A DNA stretch of 64,000 bases, from the NCBI GenBank assembly GCA_964600435.1, contig CAZRJB010000002.1, forward strand, positions 48,284 through 112,283, read 5' to 3'. Shown piece after piece: positions 7,401-18,400 of the stretch; position 1 is the first letter of the stretch; each line of letters opens with the position of its first letter. The stretch comes from HGM11367 sp964600435 (GTDB lineage: Bacteria; Bacillota; Clostridia; Christensenellales; UBA1242). A program made the position numbers and the translations under genes. The notes beneath the pieces are model-generated. The model was not told the origin of the DNA. It did no database searches and saw nothing but the letters and a program-made list of their open reading frames with translations.

Positions 7401-8447
7401 TTATTGTCTGTCACCTAAAGTTAAACTGTATTCTAATTGAGTGTTATCTCTGTATAGATATATGTTTATTTTATCTCCAATTGAGTGAGAATATAAAACA
7501 TTTCTTAAATCTAGAAAACTATAAATCAGTTGGTTGTCAATTTTGTAGATTATGTCACCTTTTTGTAAACCCAAAATTCCCGCAACGCTATTTCTATCAA
7601 CATCTAAAACATATAGCCCCTCTTTTGATGTTGAAATGTTTTTTGACCTTGCATAGTCTGTTGAAACACCAATTATTCCCATATATGGGGCAGAATATCC
7701 CGCATCGGCGCTTAGCCTTGAAACAATTTTTTGCCCCGCAACAATTGGTATTGCAAAACCAATGCCTTCAGCATTTGTTGCTTTTAAGGTGTTTATTCCC
7801 ACCACTTTGCCATTTAGGTTAATTAGGGGTCCACCACTGTTTCCGGGGTTGATGCTTGCATCGTGCTGAATTAGGTTTTGCATGTATGTTATTGACCCAT
7901 CTGAATTTTGAATTTCTAGAGTTCTGTCTAGGGCAGAAACAATGCCTTTGGTTACAGTGTGGCCAAATGCCAAAGATAGTGGAGTTCCAATTGCAATAAC
8001 ATCTTGTCCAACTGCAACATCAAGTGTTTCACACTCCAAATATGGCATATCTTTGCTAGACTTTATAACAGCCATATCAATTGAACCATCTTGCCAAATT
8101 AATGATGCCGGAGCAGATGTTTTATCTGCAAAATAAATTTCAATTGATTTTGCGTTGGATATAACATGTTGATTTGTTAAAATATATCCACCGCTTTTTA
8201 TTGCAACACCGCTTCCAACAGAATAGCCTGCCCCAGTTGTGCTTTTTATTCCAACAATTGCAGTTTTTACATTTTCAACAACTTGGCTTGTTTTTTGCTC
8301 GCCAGCAAGGGTGATTAATCTTGGGGTCATGTTTGTGTTGCCATAGCCACCAACGCCCGGCATTATGTTCATGCTGCAACCACCAAAAGCAAAAATTGAA
8401 AAAAGAATAAAAACAAAGAAAAAATTATTAAAAACTCTTTTAAACAT
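7401..8447 (-). CDS. HtrA/DegP-type serine protease with PDZ domain, lipoprotein
   Basis: 348 residues. The N-terminus is a lipoprotein signal with lipobox FGGC and Cys24, so the enzyme is probably tethered outside the membrane; most Firmicute HtrA proteins instead have an uncleaved helix. The S1C catalytic triad is His94 (TNQHVI), Asp124 (DGSIDMAVIK) and Ser204 (NPGNSGGPL). A single C-terminal PDZ domain starts near residue 255 (GLQKGDIIYKID). It handles misfolded extracellular proteins. It sits just after walJ, resembling the yycJ-htrC pair at the end of the Bacillus wal operon, although a terminator hairpin separates them and walRK are not in the window. Confidence 0.9.
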   Translation of the reverse strand: MFKRVFNNFFFVFILFSIFAFGGCSMNIMPGVGGYGNTNMTPRLITLAGEQKTSQVVENVKTAIVGIKSTTGAGYSVGSGVAIKSGGYILTNQHVISNAKSIEIYFADKTSAPASLIWQDGSIDMAVIKSSKDMPYLECETLDVAVGQDVIAIGTPLSLAFGHTVTKGIVSALDRTLEIQNSDGSITYMQNLIQHDASINPGNSGGPLINLNGKVVGINTLKATNAEGIGFAIPIVAGQKIVSRLSADAGYSAPYMGIIGVSTDYARSKNISTSKEGLYVLDVDRNSVAGILGLQKGDIIYKIDNQLIYSFLDLRNVLYSHSIGDKINIYLYRDNTQLEYSLTLGDRQ

Positions 8448-8450
8448 ATA

Positions 8451-8480
8451 AAAAACCTCAAATCAATTCTGAGGTTTTAT
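8451..8480 (-). terminator. terminator/attenuator between walJ and the HtrA-like gene
   Basis: Inverted repeat AAAACCTCA / TGAGGTTTT (8452-8460 with 8470-8478) with a U-rich tail on the minus strand, directly after the walJ stop and before the protease start. It could end walJ transcripts or dampen expression of the protease. Confidence 0.7.
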
Positions 8481-8482
8481 TA

Positions 8483-9280
8483 TTAATTATGCTCGTCAAT
8501 ATTAAAAACATAACTTGGATAAATGCTTGTTAGGGAAATTTTTATGTTTTTTCCTTCTTCAATTCCATGCTGTTTTAAATAATTGCAAACAGTTGCATAT
8601 GCCAATTCTGGAGTGTTGTTTTCTCTTGACAAATGAGCAAGCATTATTTGTTTTGTTCCCGTATGTGCCAAAAACTCAATTGCCTCTGCACAAGCCATGT
8701 TTGACAAATGCCCACGCCTGCCTAAAATTCTTTGTTTTAAGGCAAGCGGATAAGAAGGGTTGTTTTTTAACATTTCTACATCATGATTTGCTTCTATGTA
8801 TACCAAAACACTTCCTTCTATTTTTGATAAAACCTCAGTGTTAGTATATCCGAGATCGGTTAAAATACTCACCTTTTTTGTTTTTTCTTTAAAACTGAAT
8901 CCGGAGCAATATTGTGAGTCGTGCGACAAGGGAAAATTTGTTATTGTTATATCTTTAATAATAAAATCTAAATCGTCAAAGGCAACAAAGTTGATTTTAT
9001 CAACTTTTTTTAATTTAGATTTTAAAGCCCACAAGCCCTTGCTATGAACATAAACATTTGTATGATATTTGCTTGCAAAAACATCTAAACCTTTAATATG
9101 GTCTGAATGTTCGTGACTAATTAAAATGGCATCTATTTCTTCTGGTGCAACTCTTAAAAGTGCTAATCTTTTTGTTATTTCACTTGCCGACAGCCCTGCA
9201 TCTAATAAAATTTTAGCATTTAAGGTTTCTATGTAAGTTAAGTTTCCGTCACTGCCAGAACTTAAATTGCAAACACGCAT
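8483..9280 (-). CDS. walJ: MBL-fold metallo-hydrolase, WalJ/YycJ type
   Basis: 265 residues with the metallo-beta-lactamase zinc motif H56-E-H-S-D-H61, a GHLSNM segment with a further His, and the early NLSSGSDGN segment typical of YycJ/WalJ. Members are small cytoplasmic hydrolases linked to cell-wall and replication/repair coordination in Firmicutes; the substrate is unsettled. The start ATG overlaps the stop of rplI in a TAATG arrangement, so the two are translationally coupled. It is followed by an HtrA-like gene, the same neighbour as in the Bacillus wal operon. Confidence 0.85.
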   Translation of the reverse strand: MRVCNLSSGSDGNLTYIETLNAKILLDAGLSASEITKRLALLRVAPEEIDAILISHEHSDHIKGLDVFASKYHTNVYVHSKGLWALKSKLKKVDKINFVAFDDLDFIIKDITITNFPLSHDSQYCSGFSFKEKTKKVSILTDLGYTNTEVLSKIEGSVLVYIEANHDVEMLKNNPSYPLALKQRILGRRGHLSNMACAEAIEFLAHTGTKQIMLAHLSRENNTPELAYATVCNYLKQHGIEEGKNIKISLTSIYPSYVFNIDEHN

Positions 9281-9723
9281 TATTCCACTTCAACAATTAC
9301 TTTAAACTTTGCACTAACTGTTGGATGAAGTTTTACTGCAACAACCTGTTCTCCAACCGATTTTATTGTTCCGTTTAAAACAATTTTTCTTTTGTCTATG
9401 TCTAAATTCATTTGTGACTTAAAAGCATCTGCAATTTCTTTTGATGTTATTGCCCCAAAAAGTTTGCCATTGTTGCCACACTTAACTTTTACAACAATTG
9501 TTTTGTTTTCGATTTGTTTTGCAACTTCAACCGCTTTTAAACGTTCTTGCTCTTTATGATATGCATCTGCTTGTTTTTGGCTTGCATTGATTTGACAACC
9601 AACAAGGTCCGCCTTTTTTGCCAAATTGTTTTTAAGCAAATATGTTGCATAGCCATCTGCAACATTAACAATGTCACCTTTTTTGCCTGAGCCTTTGACA
9701 TCTTTTTGTAAAATAACTTTCAT
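9280..9723 (-). CDS. rplI: 50S ribosomal protein L9
   Basis: 147 residues, the usual L9 length. It begins MKVILQKDVKGSGKKGDIV, the conserved rRNA-binding N-domain, followed by a Lys/Glu-rich connecting helix and the C-domain (KLFGAITSKEIADAF). The start at 9723 has GGAGG six bases upstream; longer in-frame readings from 9792 would run across the promoter. It is the first gene of an rplI-walJ unit. Confidence 0.95.
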   Translation of the reverse strand: MKVILQKDVKGSGKKGDIVNVADGYATYLLKNNLAKKADLVGCQINASQKQADAYHKEQERLKAVEVAKQIENKTIVVKVKCGNNGKLFGAITSKEIADAFKSQMNLDIDKRKIVLNGTIKSVGEQVVAVKLHPTVSAKFKVIVEVE

Positions 9724-9744
9724 TTTACACCTCCAAACAATAAT

Positions 9745-9774
9745 ATTGTAGTTTAAAATGTGTTTTTTTGTCAA
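9745..9774 (-). promoter_or_regulatory. sigma-A-type promoter of rplI
   Basis: TTGACA (9774-9769), an 18-nt spacer and TACAAT (9750-9745), about 22 nt before the rplI start codon. Near-consensus boxes fit strong constitutive expression. Confidence 0.75.
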
Positions 9775-9857
9775 GAATATAAACACAAGCAAAATTTTTA
9801 CTAAAAAACATTTTTGCCAACAACCACACTGCCTGGCAAAAAAATAAGGAGATTTTT

Positions 9858-10169
9858 ATGGACTTAAAATGCCGAAAAACAAATTGTGTTTACAATAACT
9901 ACTACACTTGCATGGCAAAAAACATTGAAATTGGGTGCAGTCTTGCATGTGAGTCATATGAAAAAAATGTTAAAAAAAGTGTTAGAGATAATTCTAGATG
10001 CATGTTTGACGAAGCACCAAAATATGCACCACACAGAGCCAAAAAACATATGAGAATTGCATGTTGTGCCAAATGCATTTTTAATGTTCAAGGAACATGC
10101 ACAGCAAACGGCTTAACTGTTAATGCAATTGATGAAAAACCTTTGTGCATGACATTTTTAAAACCATAA
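9858..10169 (+). CDS. Cys-rich DUF1540 protein (two copies of the motif)
   Basis: 103 residues with two similar cysteine clusters: C-x4-C-x2-N-x4-C-x-A-x2-I in the first 40 residues (LKCRKTNCVYNNYYTCMAK) and again near the end (CCAKCIFNVQGTCTANGLTV ending in CMTF). This is the DUF1540 pattern, found in small Clostridial and Bacillus proteins often tied to sporulation and thought to bind metal. There is an AGGAG ribosome binding site. It is a single-gene unit, divergent from rplI and followed by a terminator. Function unknown. Confidence 0.8.
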   Translation: MDLKCRKTNCVYNNYYTCMAKNIEIGCSLACESYEKNVKKSVRDNSRCMFDEAPKYAPHRAKKHMRIACCAKCIFNVQGTCTANGLTVNAIDEKPLCMTFLKP

Positions 10170-10207
10170 CAAAGAACTTTTTTTTAATAGCACATTATAG
10201 CAAAAAA

Positions 10208-10246
10208 AACAAGCAACACTTTAAACAATGTTGCTTGATTTTTTTT
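10208..10246. terminator. bidirectional terminator
   Basis: AAGCAACA (10211-10218) pairs with TGTTGCTT (10229-10236). It is flanked by T-runs in both directions (10239-10246 on the plus strand; A-run 10202-10209), so it serves the DUF1540 gene on the plus strand and rpmE on the minus strand. Confidence 0.8.
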
Positions 10247-10287
10247 GTAACCATAATTTTTTGTGTTGTTTAAAACAAAACAAATTT

Positions 10288-10494
10288 TTATTGCATGTTG
10301 TGTTTTGCTTTGAATTTTTCCAATCTTCCGCTTGCGTCTACAACTTTTTGTTTTCCTGTAAAAAATGGATGGCATTTGTTGCAAATGTCAACTTTGATTG
10401 TGTCGCCTTCTGCACAAGAGCCAGTTTTGAATGTATTTCCACAAGCGCAAACAACTGTTACTTCGTGATAATTTGGTTGTATTTCTGTTTTCAT
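10288..10494 (-). CDS. rpmE: 50S ribosomal protein L31 (zinc-binding form)
   Basis: 68 residues. It starts MKTEIQPNYHEV and keeps the four zinc ligands Cys16, Cys18, Cys38 and Cys41 followed by HPFFTGKQK, so it is the C+ type and not the zinc-free YtiA/RpmE2 type. An AAGGGTG ribosome binding site precedes the start. Confidence 0.96.
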   Translation of the reverse strand: MKTEIQPNYHEVTVVCACGNTFKTGSCAEGDTIKVDICNKCHPFFTGKQKVVDASGRLEKFKAKHNMQ

Positions 10495-10555
10495 TTTCGT
10501 TCACCCTTTTTATTTTTATTTAACGAATAGAGTTTAACACATACAATTTAGGTTG

Positions 10556-11941
10556 TCAACACATTTTGGCAACATTTTTAGCCATATCAAATATATCTCC
10601 AGCACCAAGAAACAAAACGCCATAGCCACAATTTATTTTGTTTAATATATATTTAACTGCATTTTTTTTGTTTTTGATATATGTGGCATTTGAACCAACA
10701 TTTTTGCAAAGATATGCTGCCGAGCCTTTATATTGATACTTTTCTCGTGCCGAATATGTTGGTATTATCAATAGTTCATCCGCACACTTAAGCACTTGAA
10801 TAAAATTGTTAAAAAGAGTTTTTGTTCTTGAATATGTGTGTGGTTGAAAAACAACCAAAAGTTTGTTTGTGTAAAAATTTTTTGTTTCTTGAATTGCCGA
10901 AGCAATTTCATCCGGATGATGAGCATAGTCATGAACAATAAATTTTTTGCCATGCAAAAACTGATATCTTCTTTCCACTCCACAAAACTTTGACAAAGCA
11001 ATAGAAATATCTTTTTTGCTTATTTTTAAAACATAGCAAGTTGCAACACAAGCAAGAGCATTTAAAACATTATGTTTGCCAATTAGGTTAAGGTTTATAT
11101 GCACAAAAAACTTGTTGTTTTTATAGCAATCAAAAGTATATTTACCATTTTTTAGCATTTTGACGTTTTTTGCTGTAAAGTTTGCATCATTTAGCCCAAA
11201 AGTAACCTTGTTTTTATGTTCAATTTTAAAATCTTTGTTAACAACAATTATGTCTGATTGTTGAGCAAATTTGTTAAATGAAGACACAACATTTTTATAA
11301 GTTTTAAAATAATCTAAGTGTTCTGGCGCAACATTTAAAACAACCCCAATTGTTGGTGAAAACTCTAAAAAACTATCTTTATATTCGCATGCTTCACAAA
11401 CCATGTATTGGTTTGAATTATAGCAATAATTTTTTTTGCTCTCAACCAAATTGCCACCCAAATGCAAACTAGGCTGTTTTTTTGCCTGATGCAAAACGCT
11501 ATATATTAAAGCAGTTGTTGTTGTTTTTCCATGAGCACCAGAAATGCAAATTTTTGTTTTGTATTGCTTTAAAACAATTGCCAAAAACTTGGCTCTTGAC
11601 ATTGTTGGAATGTTTTTTTGTTTTGCCTCCACCACTTCGGCACTGTTTTCTGTTGCGTTTGAATAGACAATTAAATTTGCATCTGAAATGTTTGTTGCAT
11701 TGTGCGAGTAAAAAACGTTGATGCCAAAACCTTGCAAGTGTTTTGTTACCGAAGAACAATTGCAATCGCTTCCCGAAACCCTAAAACCAATATCTTTTGC
11801 AAAAATTGCAAGCGAACTCATGCTAACACCACCAATTCCAACAAAGAAAATATGTTCAACCTGACAAAAAATTGGGTTGCAGTTTGCCATTTCAATTTTT
11901 AACTTGTTTAAATCATTTTTGCAGTTTTTTACTTGTTTCAC
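10556..11941 (-). CDS. murC: UDP-N-acetylmuramate--L-alanine ligase
   Basis: Adds L-Ala to UDP-MurNAc in peptidoglycan precursor synthesis in the cytoplasm. Read from GTG at 11941 it has 461 residues. The N-terminal Rossmann motif GIGGVSMSSLA is at 35-45, the ATP P-loop GAHGKTTTT at 135-143, and the central-domain DYAHHPDEI segment is that of MurC rather than MurD/E/F. Normal MurC starts about 15 residues before the GIGG motif, so an ATG at 11890 (444 residues) may be the true start; neither has a clear Shine-Dalgarno. It is divergent from spoVG. Confidence 0.93.
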   Translation of the reverse strand: MKQVKNCKNDLNKLKIEMANCNPIFCQVEHIFFVGIGGVSMSSLAIFAKDIGFRVSGSDCNCSSVTKHLQGFGINVFYSHNATNISDANLIVYSNATENSAEVVEAKQKNIPTMSRAKFLAIVLKQYKTKICISGAHGKTTTTALIYSVLHQAKKQPSLHLGGNLVESKKNYCYNSNQYMVCEACEYKDSFLEFSPTIGVVLNVAPEHLDYFKTYKNVVSSFNKFAQQSDIIVVNKDFKIEHKNKVTFGLNDANFTAKNVKMLKNGKYTFDCYKNNKFFVHINLNLIGKHNVLNALACVATCYVLKISKKDISIALSKFCGVERRYQFLHGKKFIVHDYAHHPDEIASAIQETKNFYTNKLLVVFQPHTYSRTKTLFNNFIQVLKCADELLIIPTYSAREKYQYKGSAAYLCKNVGSNATYIKNKKNAVKYILNKINCGYGVLFLGAGDIFDMAKNVAKMC

Positions 11942-11974
11942 AACAATATATATGAAAAAATATATTAAATTGTT

Positions 11975-12002
11975 TTGAAATTTTAAAAGTATATGCTAAA
12001 AT
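11975..12002 (+). promoter_or_regulatory. promoter of spoVG
   Basis: TTGAAA (11975-11980), a 16-nt spacer and TAAAAT (11997-12002), about 50 nt before the spoVG start codon, in the divergent murC-spoVG region. Confidence 0.6.
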
Positions 12003-12050
12003 ATGTATGCTAAAGTAAATTAGTAATTAAAAAAAGGAAGGTACAAAAAC

Positions 12051-12314
12051 TTGAAAATTTCAGACATTAGAATCAGACTTGTTGACAAAGAAGACAGCAA
12101 ACTTAAAGCAGTTGCTTCCATAACAATTGATGATTGCTTTGTTGTGCACGACATTAAAGTGATTGAAGGAAAAGACGGTTTCTTTATTTCTATGCCATCT
12201 AAAAAAACTCCAGATGGAGAATATAAAGACATTGTTCATCCAATCAACACAGAAACTCGTGAATCAATTTCTGCACAAATTATTGAAGCTTTTAAATCTG
12301 CACCAAGAGAATAG
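12051..12314 (+). CDS. spoVG: SpoVG, septation/RNA-binding regulator
   Basis: 87 residues. The KISDIRIRLV start, the VASITIDDCFVVHDIKVIEG core and the GFFISMPSKKTPDGEYKDIVHPI segment are those of SpoVG. The gene begins with TTG preceded by GGAAGG, about 9 nt upstream. SpoVG is a small nucleic-acid-binding regulator needed for proper spore cortex and septation in Bacillus and a global regulator in other Firmicutes. It is monocistronic, with a terminator downstream. Confidence 0.95.
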   Translation: MKISDIRIRLVDKEDSKLKAVASITIDDCFVVHDIKVIEGKDGFFISMPSKKTPDGEYKDIVHPINTETRESISAQIIEAFKSAPRE

Positions 12315-12385
12315 TTTTTTAAAATGTTACAAATGCTTTGTTGGCAAAAAAGTTCATTTTAAACAATTTTAGGTTTGCAGTTAAA

Positions 12386-12422
12386 AAAAACCAACACCAA
12401 AAATTTTGGTGTTGGTTTTTTT
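12386..12422. terminator. bidirectional terminator between spoVG and the giant lipoprotein gene
   Basis: A near-perfect inverted repeat CCAACACCAAAA / TTTTGGTGTTGG (12391-12402 with 12404-12415) with A- and T-runs on either side. It serves convergent transcripts of spoVG and the 12472-22128 gene. Confidence 0.85.
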
Positions 12423-12471
12423 GATTAAGAGATTTGATTAAACAACATTATGAACCAGCTGAAGTTGATGA

Positions 12472-15400
12472 TTATTGTGTAATTGTTATTGGTGTAATTT
12501 GCTCAGGTATAACTGTGTCACTGTTTGTTACAACTTTTTTTGTTAGTAAAATCTTTAAGTCGCTCTCAGTCATACAGATTTTATCCTGCCAGAGCACAAT
12601 TTCTCTGTTTATCCCGCTTTCATTTGTGTTAACTCCTTTATATGTTTCAAAAAACACTTCAAGGTCAGAAAGCAATGTTAATTCTATTTTTACATCTGTT
12701 TCTAAGGTAAAACCAACCACATTGTTTTTGAATGTTTTTTCATTCCCTGCAACCAAACCGATTTGTTGAATGTTTTCAAAAGAATAGGTTGGAATGTTTT
12801 CGCCAACAGATTCACTTACATAAGAGAAGTACAATTTGTTTGTTTCTGAAACCTCTTCTGCATTGATGTAAGTTTTTTCACCAACAAAATTAATTTTTGT
12901 TGTTTCTGTGATAGTATTAGTTTCTTTTGTACAACCGAAAATTCCGCCAACATAGTAAGACCCCATAAGTGCCAAACCTGTTGATTTGTTGTAATCTATT
13001 TTTCCTTGTTCTTTGTAAACTGTGTTTCCTATGCTAACATTTCCAACTTTTACACCTTCAGCATAGCCAACAATTCCGCCAACATAACGAGCAATGTATG
13101 GGTTGTGAACTTTTAGATGCTGGTCTTCTTGCACGCCTAAAATGTGAGCGCCAACAACCGAATAGCCGTCTAATGAATTTAGTCCGTCAATTTTTGCACC
13201 TTTTGCATAGCCAGCAACACCACCAATTGAAACTGGGGTTATTGGATAACAAGTAAATGCATTGTAGTTTATAATTTTTGAATTTATTGAGAAATTATTA
13301 ACTTCTCCTTTAATTTCACCTGCAACATAACCTGCAAAGGCATATGCTTCAACCGAATTGTCAAACGAGTTCAAATTAAGGTTAAAGTTTGAAACTTTAG
13401 CAATTCCACCAATTCCACCAAACATTAAACCTGAAATCATTGCAAATGTTTTTGCATTTTCGCCAACACTTGCTTGAGTTATGTTTGCAACACCGCCAAC
13501 ATAGCCAACTAAAGAACCAGAATAAGAAACCTGACCTCCGTTGGAATTAATCTCAGAAAATTGAATTAGCCTTAACAATCCTTCCACATTGGTTTTGTTT
13601 GTTGTTAAAGCGGTTGAATTGTAATGAGATGCTTTAACCGAAATGTTTGAATAAATTAAACTTAAGAATGTTTCATCTGTTGTTCTTCCAAAAAGTCCGC
13701 CAACAATGTTTTTACCAATAACAACCACATCTTCACCTAAAACGCTTACATTGGCAACACTTGCATTTATTGCTGTTCCAGCAATTGCTCCAACATATAT
13801 GCTGTTTGGCAAATTGATGTAATATGGCTCAAAAATTGTGTTTTTTAAGCAACTTATTTGAGACTCTTGACTGCCAATTGACGCAAAAAGTCCGGCTGAC
13901 AAATTTGAAGTTATGGTGTTAACTGAATAACCAGAAATGCTAAAACCATTACCTTCATAATATCCAATTAAAGATTTATTGTATAAATTGCTTGAATATT
14001 TTTGTTCTTCTATGTAATTTATGCTACAAATTTGCCTATAATATGAATATTCGCCGTTTAACTGATTGCAGTATGTTTCAAACTCGTTAACAGAAGAAAT
14101 TAAATATGGATTGGTTTCGCTTCCTGGAGTTTGTGAACTTGAAGATGTTGTGTAAATATATTTGTCTGGATTATTCTTGTCAAAGTTTATGTCTAGTTGA
14201 GAGAAAGCAATAATGTTTGGAGAAACCAAATGAAGTCTTCTAGCAATATATTCACCATTTAATGCATTTTCGCCATCAACTTTTGTGCTGTATGTAAACA
14301 TGTTAAACGATGTACTTGCTTCTTTTGTTGAATCAAACACATAAAACCAAACCCCTTGGGATTTTTTATTGTTTGTTACAAATGACTTTAATTTTGAATC
14401 TTGCTTGAATTGACCTGTTGAATCACAAACATTAAAGTCTGCAATGGAAAGTGGTTCAATTCCGTCAATCACTGAAACAATTTTGTTGTCGGTTTCGCTA
14501 TAGGTGTAGTTTGTTTGCGATGTGTTGTAGTTTATTAAATTATCTTCAATCAAAAAGAAACAATCTTTAAAAATAACATTTTCTTCAGTTTGTTCATGAG
14601 ATGCAACAAAACCATAGTTTAAGGTGTCTTGTTGTTTTAGTTTAGACAACGAGAACACTCTTGTTATTGTTCCGGATGTTGCTTTTGCAACAAAACCACT
14701 GCTTTCGTTTGTTGACATAATTGGAATGTTTGAATAGCAATCCATAATGTCACCAGAATTTTCATAAACAAAACCTGCAACTTTTGTTGCTGTGTATATA
14801 ATTTTTGATGCTTTTGAATCGCTAGCAGCATAATCCGCATAAATTCTTTTTGAAGCTGAATTCATTAAACCTTCCACATAACACATTGCAATTGAGCCTG
14901 TGTTTCTACAAACAAAACCTGCAGTTGTAATGTTTTCGTTTGTGGTTGAAGTTGTGTTGTGAATTCGTGAATTTTTAATATAAGAACTTGCAACATGCCC
15001 AACATTGTTTGCAACAACGCCCGCAAGAGAAGCACCACTTGCTGTTAAGTTGCACTCAACTTGACAATTGGTTATGTCGCCATAGTTGTTTGCACAAAGC
15101 CCAGCAAAGAACGAATTTTCCATAACAACAATTGTGCTTAAAATGTCAACAGTTACAACGTTGGTTGATTTTATTGCGCAGTTGGTTATTATGCCGTTGT
15201 TTTCCGCAACCAAAAGTGCAATGTTTGCACCATTTGAACTTGTGTTGTTGTCCAAAACAATGTTCAAGTTGCCTAAAATTTCAATTGTAACATTTTTGAT
15301 TATGTTTCCAGTTTTGTTTGTTTTAAACAAAGCAAAGTCCGAACTAGAATCCAAAGCAAAATTAATTGTTCCTGAAGAAATTTTAATTTTGTAACCATTT

Positions 15401-18400
15401 CCGTCAAACATTTTTGGAGAAACGGTTAACATTTGCAATTGAGATGGTGATATTGTTATGTCTGCAACTTGTCTATAGTATTCGTCGTCTTTCATTTCCA
15501 ACATGTCGTTATAGTTATAAATTGGAGTTGCGTTGTCGCTTGTTGTTGACAAATATGAATTAACTTCAAATTGATAACTTGTTAAAATGTCTGTTTCGGC
15601 AGGCTCCGAAATTGTTGGCACGCCTTCAATTGCATCAAGTTTATATTTAATAACAAAAGAGAAATTGCATGGAGATTGAACAAGTTTTGTTGTTATTGTT
15701 TGCCTGTTTAAAATAAATTCGTCATATGATAAATTTGTTGTGTTTGTGATTTGAATTTCGTTTGTGTTTTTATCTATAAGGAATAATTGAGCATTTGTTT
15801 TAAAACTCTCTAAGAATTGATTTTGACTTGGAGTGTTTATGTTTGCACATTCAAACTGAATTTTATCTGCAATAACGTTTAAAACATTTGTGCTTTCTAA
15901 CAATCTTAAATTTATTGTGTTATTTTCACCAAACATATTGTCAGCAACCAAAAATTTATAAATGTGCAATTTGGTTGTTTTTTTAATGCTTTCTGAAGAA
16001 TCTTTTTTGCCATAAGATGTTATGATCACTTCTTTATATGCATTGCTTTCATAATTAATATTGTTTGAAATTTTTAAATAATAACTTCCACCAGCATAAA
16101 CAACATTTGCAATGCCTGGGTTGTCACTTTCAAAAACAGCTTCATCAGAAGTGTAACCAACAATTGTTGTGTCTAAAAGATAGGTCATTCCTTCGGCAAC
16201 ATTATATGTTTTGTAATCAGCAAGTTCTTCAACAACCTTTTTGTTGTAAATTTCAAAAGAAACTTGATTTGTAAGTTTAGAAATTAAGTTTGTTGTTTCA
16301 ACCCAAACTGGTTCTGATACATTTTTGTTGTAAAAACTAAAAGTTATTGGAATAATTGTTCCATCGGCAACAGTTTTTGGGATTTTATAAACCAAACCAA
16401 TAAGCAAACTATCATCAATTTCTTTAATGGAATTTTTAAATATTCTAATTGTTGAACCGCCAGTGATTGATGTGTAAACAGAATCACTAGACACTGTGCC
16501 TTTTTTGTTGGCTGAATCGTATTGAATATATCCCAAATAGCCACCTTCTGCTTGAAGTTGCATGGTGACATCAACGTAGTCAAATTGGCTATATTTTGTG
16601 TTTACATATGCATTTATAGTGTTCAATTCTGCTGTTGATGCTTGATTGCCTGAGTAAAGCATTTCTTTTAAGTCAAATGTGTTTACTCCGTTTGATGATG
16701 TTATCATTTCTGTATTGTTTGAAGAATCAAAGTTGTTTATCAAAACTGAAGAGATGGTTTCTGGGGTTATTGTTATGTAAACGGTTATGCTTTGATTTGT
16801 TTTGTGTGATGTTAAAACCAATTTAATGGTTTTTCCAACCAAATAATTATAGGTTTCTGTGTCAAAACTGCCTTCGCCCAACATTCTTAAAGAAAAATCA
16901 ATTCTTTTTGTTAAGTTTTGTAAATCAATGACATCACCCCATTTTAACGTGAACAATGTTTTTTCTTCTTCTGTTTCAAAAGTACCTGAACCTTTTATAC
17001 CAATTTTTTGTGAATTATTTTTTAAATTGAAATATTGATAATCAATTATTGTGTTTCCGTTTGAATCTTTTGTTTCTTCTCCAACACCCAGTTGTGCAGA
17101 AAAGAAATCAGAATCATCAAAAGTGTTGTAAGTTAAGAAAAATTCGATTGTGTCGGTTGGTTCTGCGGACAAATGAGATTTGTTTGTTTTTACATTTTCA
17201 ATTCCCATTGTTGCTTCAACTGTATAACCATTTAATTCGTAAGTGTATGAAGAGTTAATTGTTTTTTGTTTTGCAAAAACTAAAAGTTTTTTGTTGTTGT
17301 CACCTACAACCATATCCTCAGAATTATCAGTTTTCTTTGTTTCACAATAATATGTATAACCATCGAGTTTAAAAATTGTGTAAAAACTTATTTCGTCAGT
17401 AGTTATTTCCGCTTTTCTTGTTACAAAAGCAGTTGTGCCTTGAACAGAAATTAATAAATCTGTTATATTTCCATTAACTTCAAAAGAAATTTCGTTGTTT
17501 TGTGCCAAGGTTATTGGTGTGTTTTTGTAGTTATAGAAACTTGAAGCTGCCTTGAAATATACAAACGTTGTTTGATTGTTGACCAATGTGATTTTGCTCA
17601 TTGATTCTGTTTTTTCTTTGTTTTTGTAAGCAGTGATTGTGTCGTAGTAATTTGTTATGTTTAACTCTGCTGTTGTTTGGTTTGTGTAGTTTAATGCGCT
17701 AGAAATTTTTATGTTTAAGGCACCAACACCCAAAATGCAAATGTTTTTGCCATAATATTCAAGCCTTGCAACCGAAGGATTTTTAATTTCCAAATCTATA
17801 TCTCTGCAAGTTATGTTAAGATATTTTAAGAGAGAAATTGTGTCTGTTAGGTTGGAAATTTTTTGTTGGTCGACACTATTGCTTGCTTGCATATATGCGG
17901 CAATGACCATTTTTATGTTGTTTGGCAATGAGTCTTCTGAGCCTTCAGTGAATTTGCTATAATAATATATATTGGTTGAATCTGCAAAAACAACATCGCC
18001 ATAATAGTAATCTTTGGAGTTGCCATCATCGCCGCTATAATCATATTCGATTGAAGTATTACTATTTGCAGCGCTTAAACCAGAATGAATATTTCTTTTA
18101 AAATATGTTTCAGCGGTGATGCCTGCAGCAATAGAACTTGGTGCAGTAACAAGAACCTTGTTTGAATCATAGGCACCATAATAAACAATAAACGAAGCGT
18201 TTATGCCGGTTCTTTCACCGTTGTCAACTGCTTGAATTTTGTTGTTTGAATAAGTTGTACCACTTGAAGCTGCAACAAATCCACTTAAAATTGTGCCTGA
18301 GCCTCTAACAAAAATTCTTGAAGTGTTGTTTTTAATTTCTCCACCACTTGAAGTCGCAACAAAGCCGGCAACATTGGTTGCGGATAATGTTTTTTTGGTA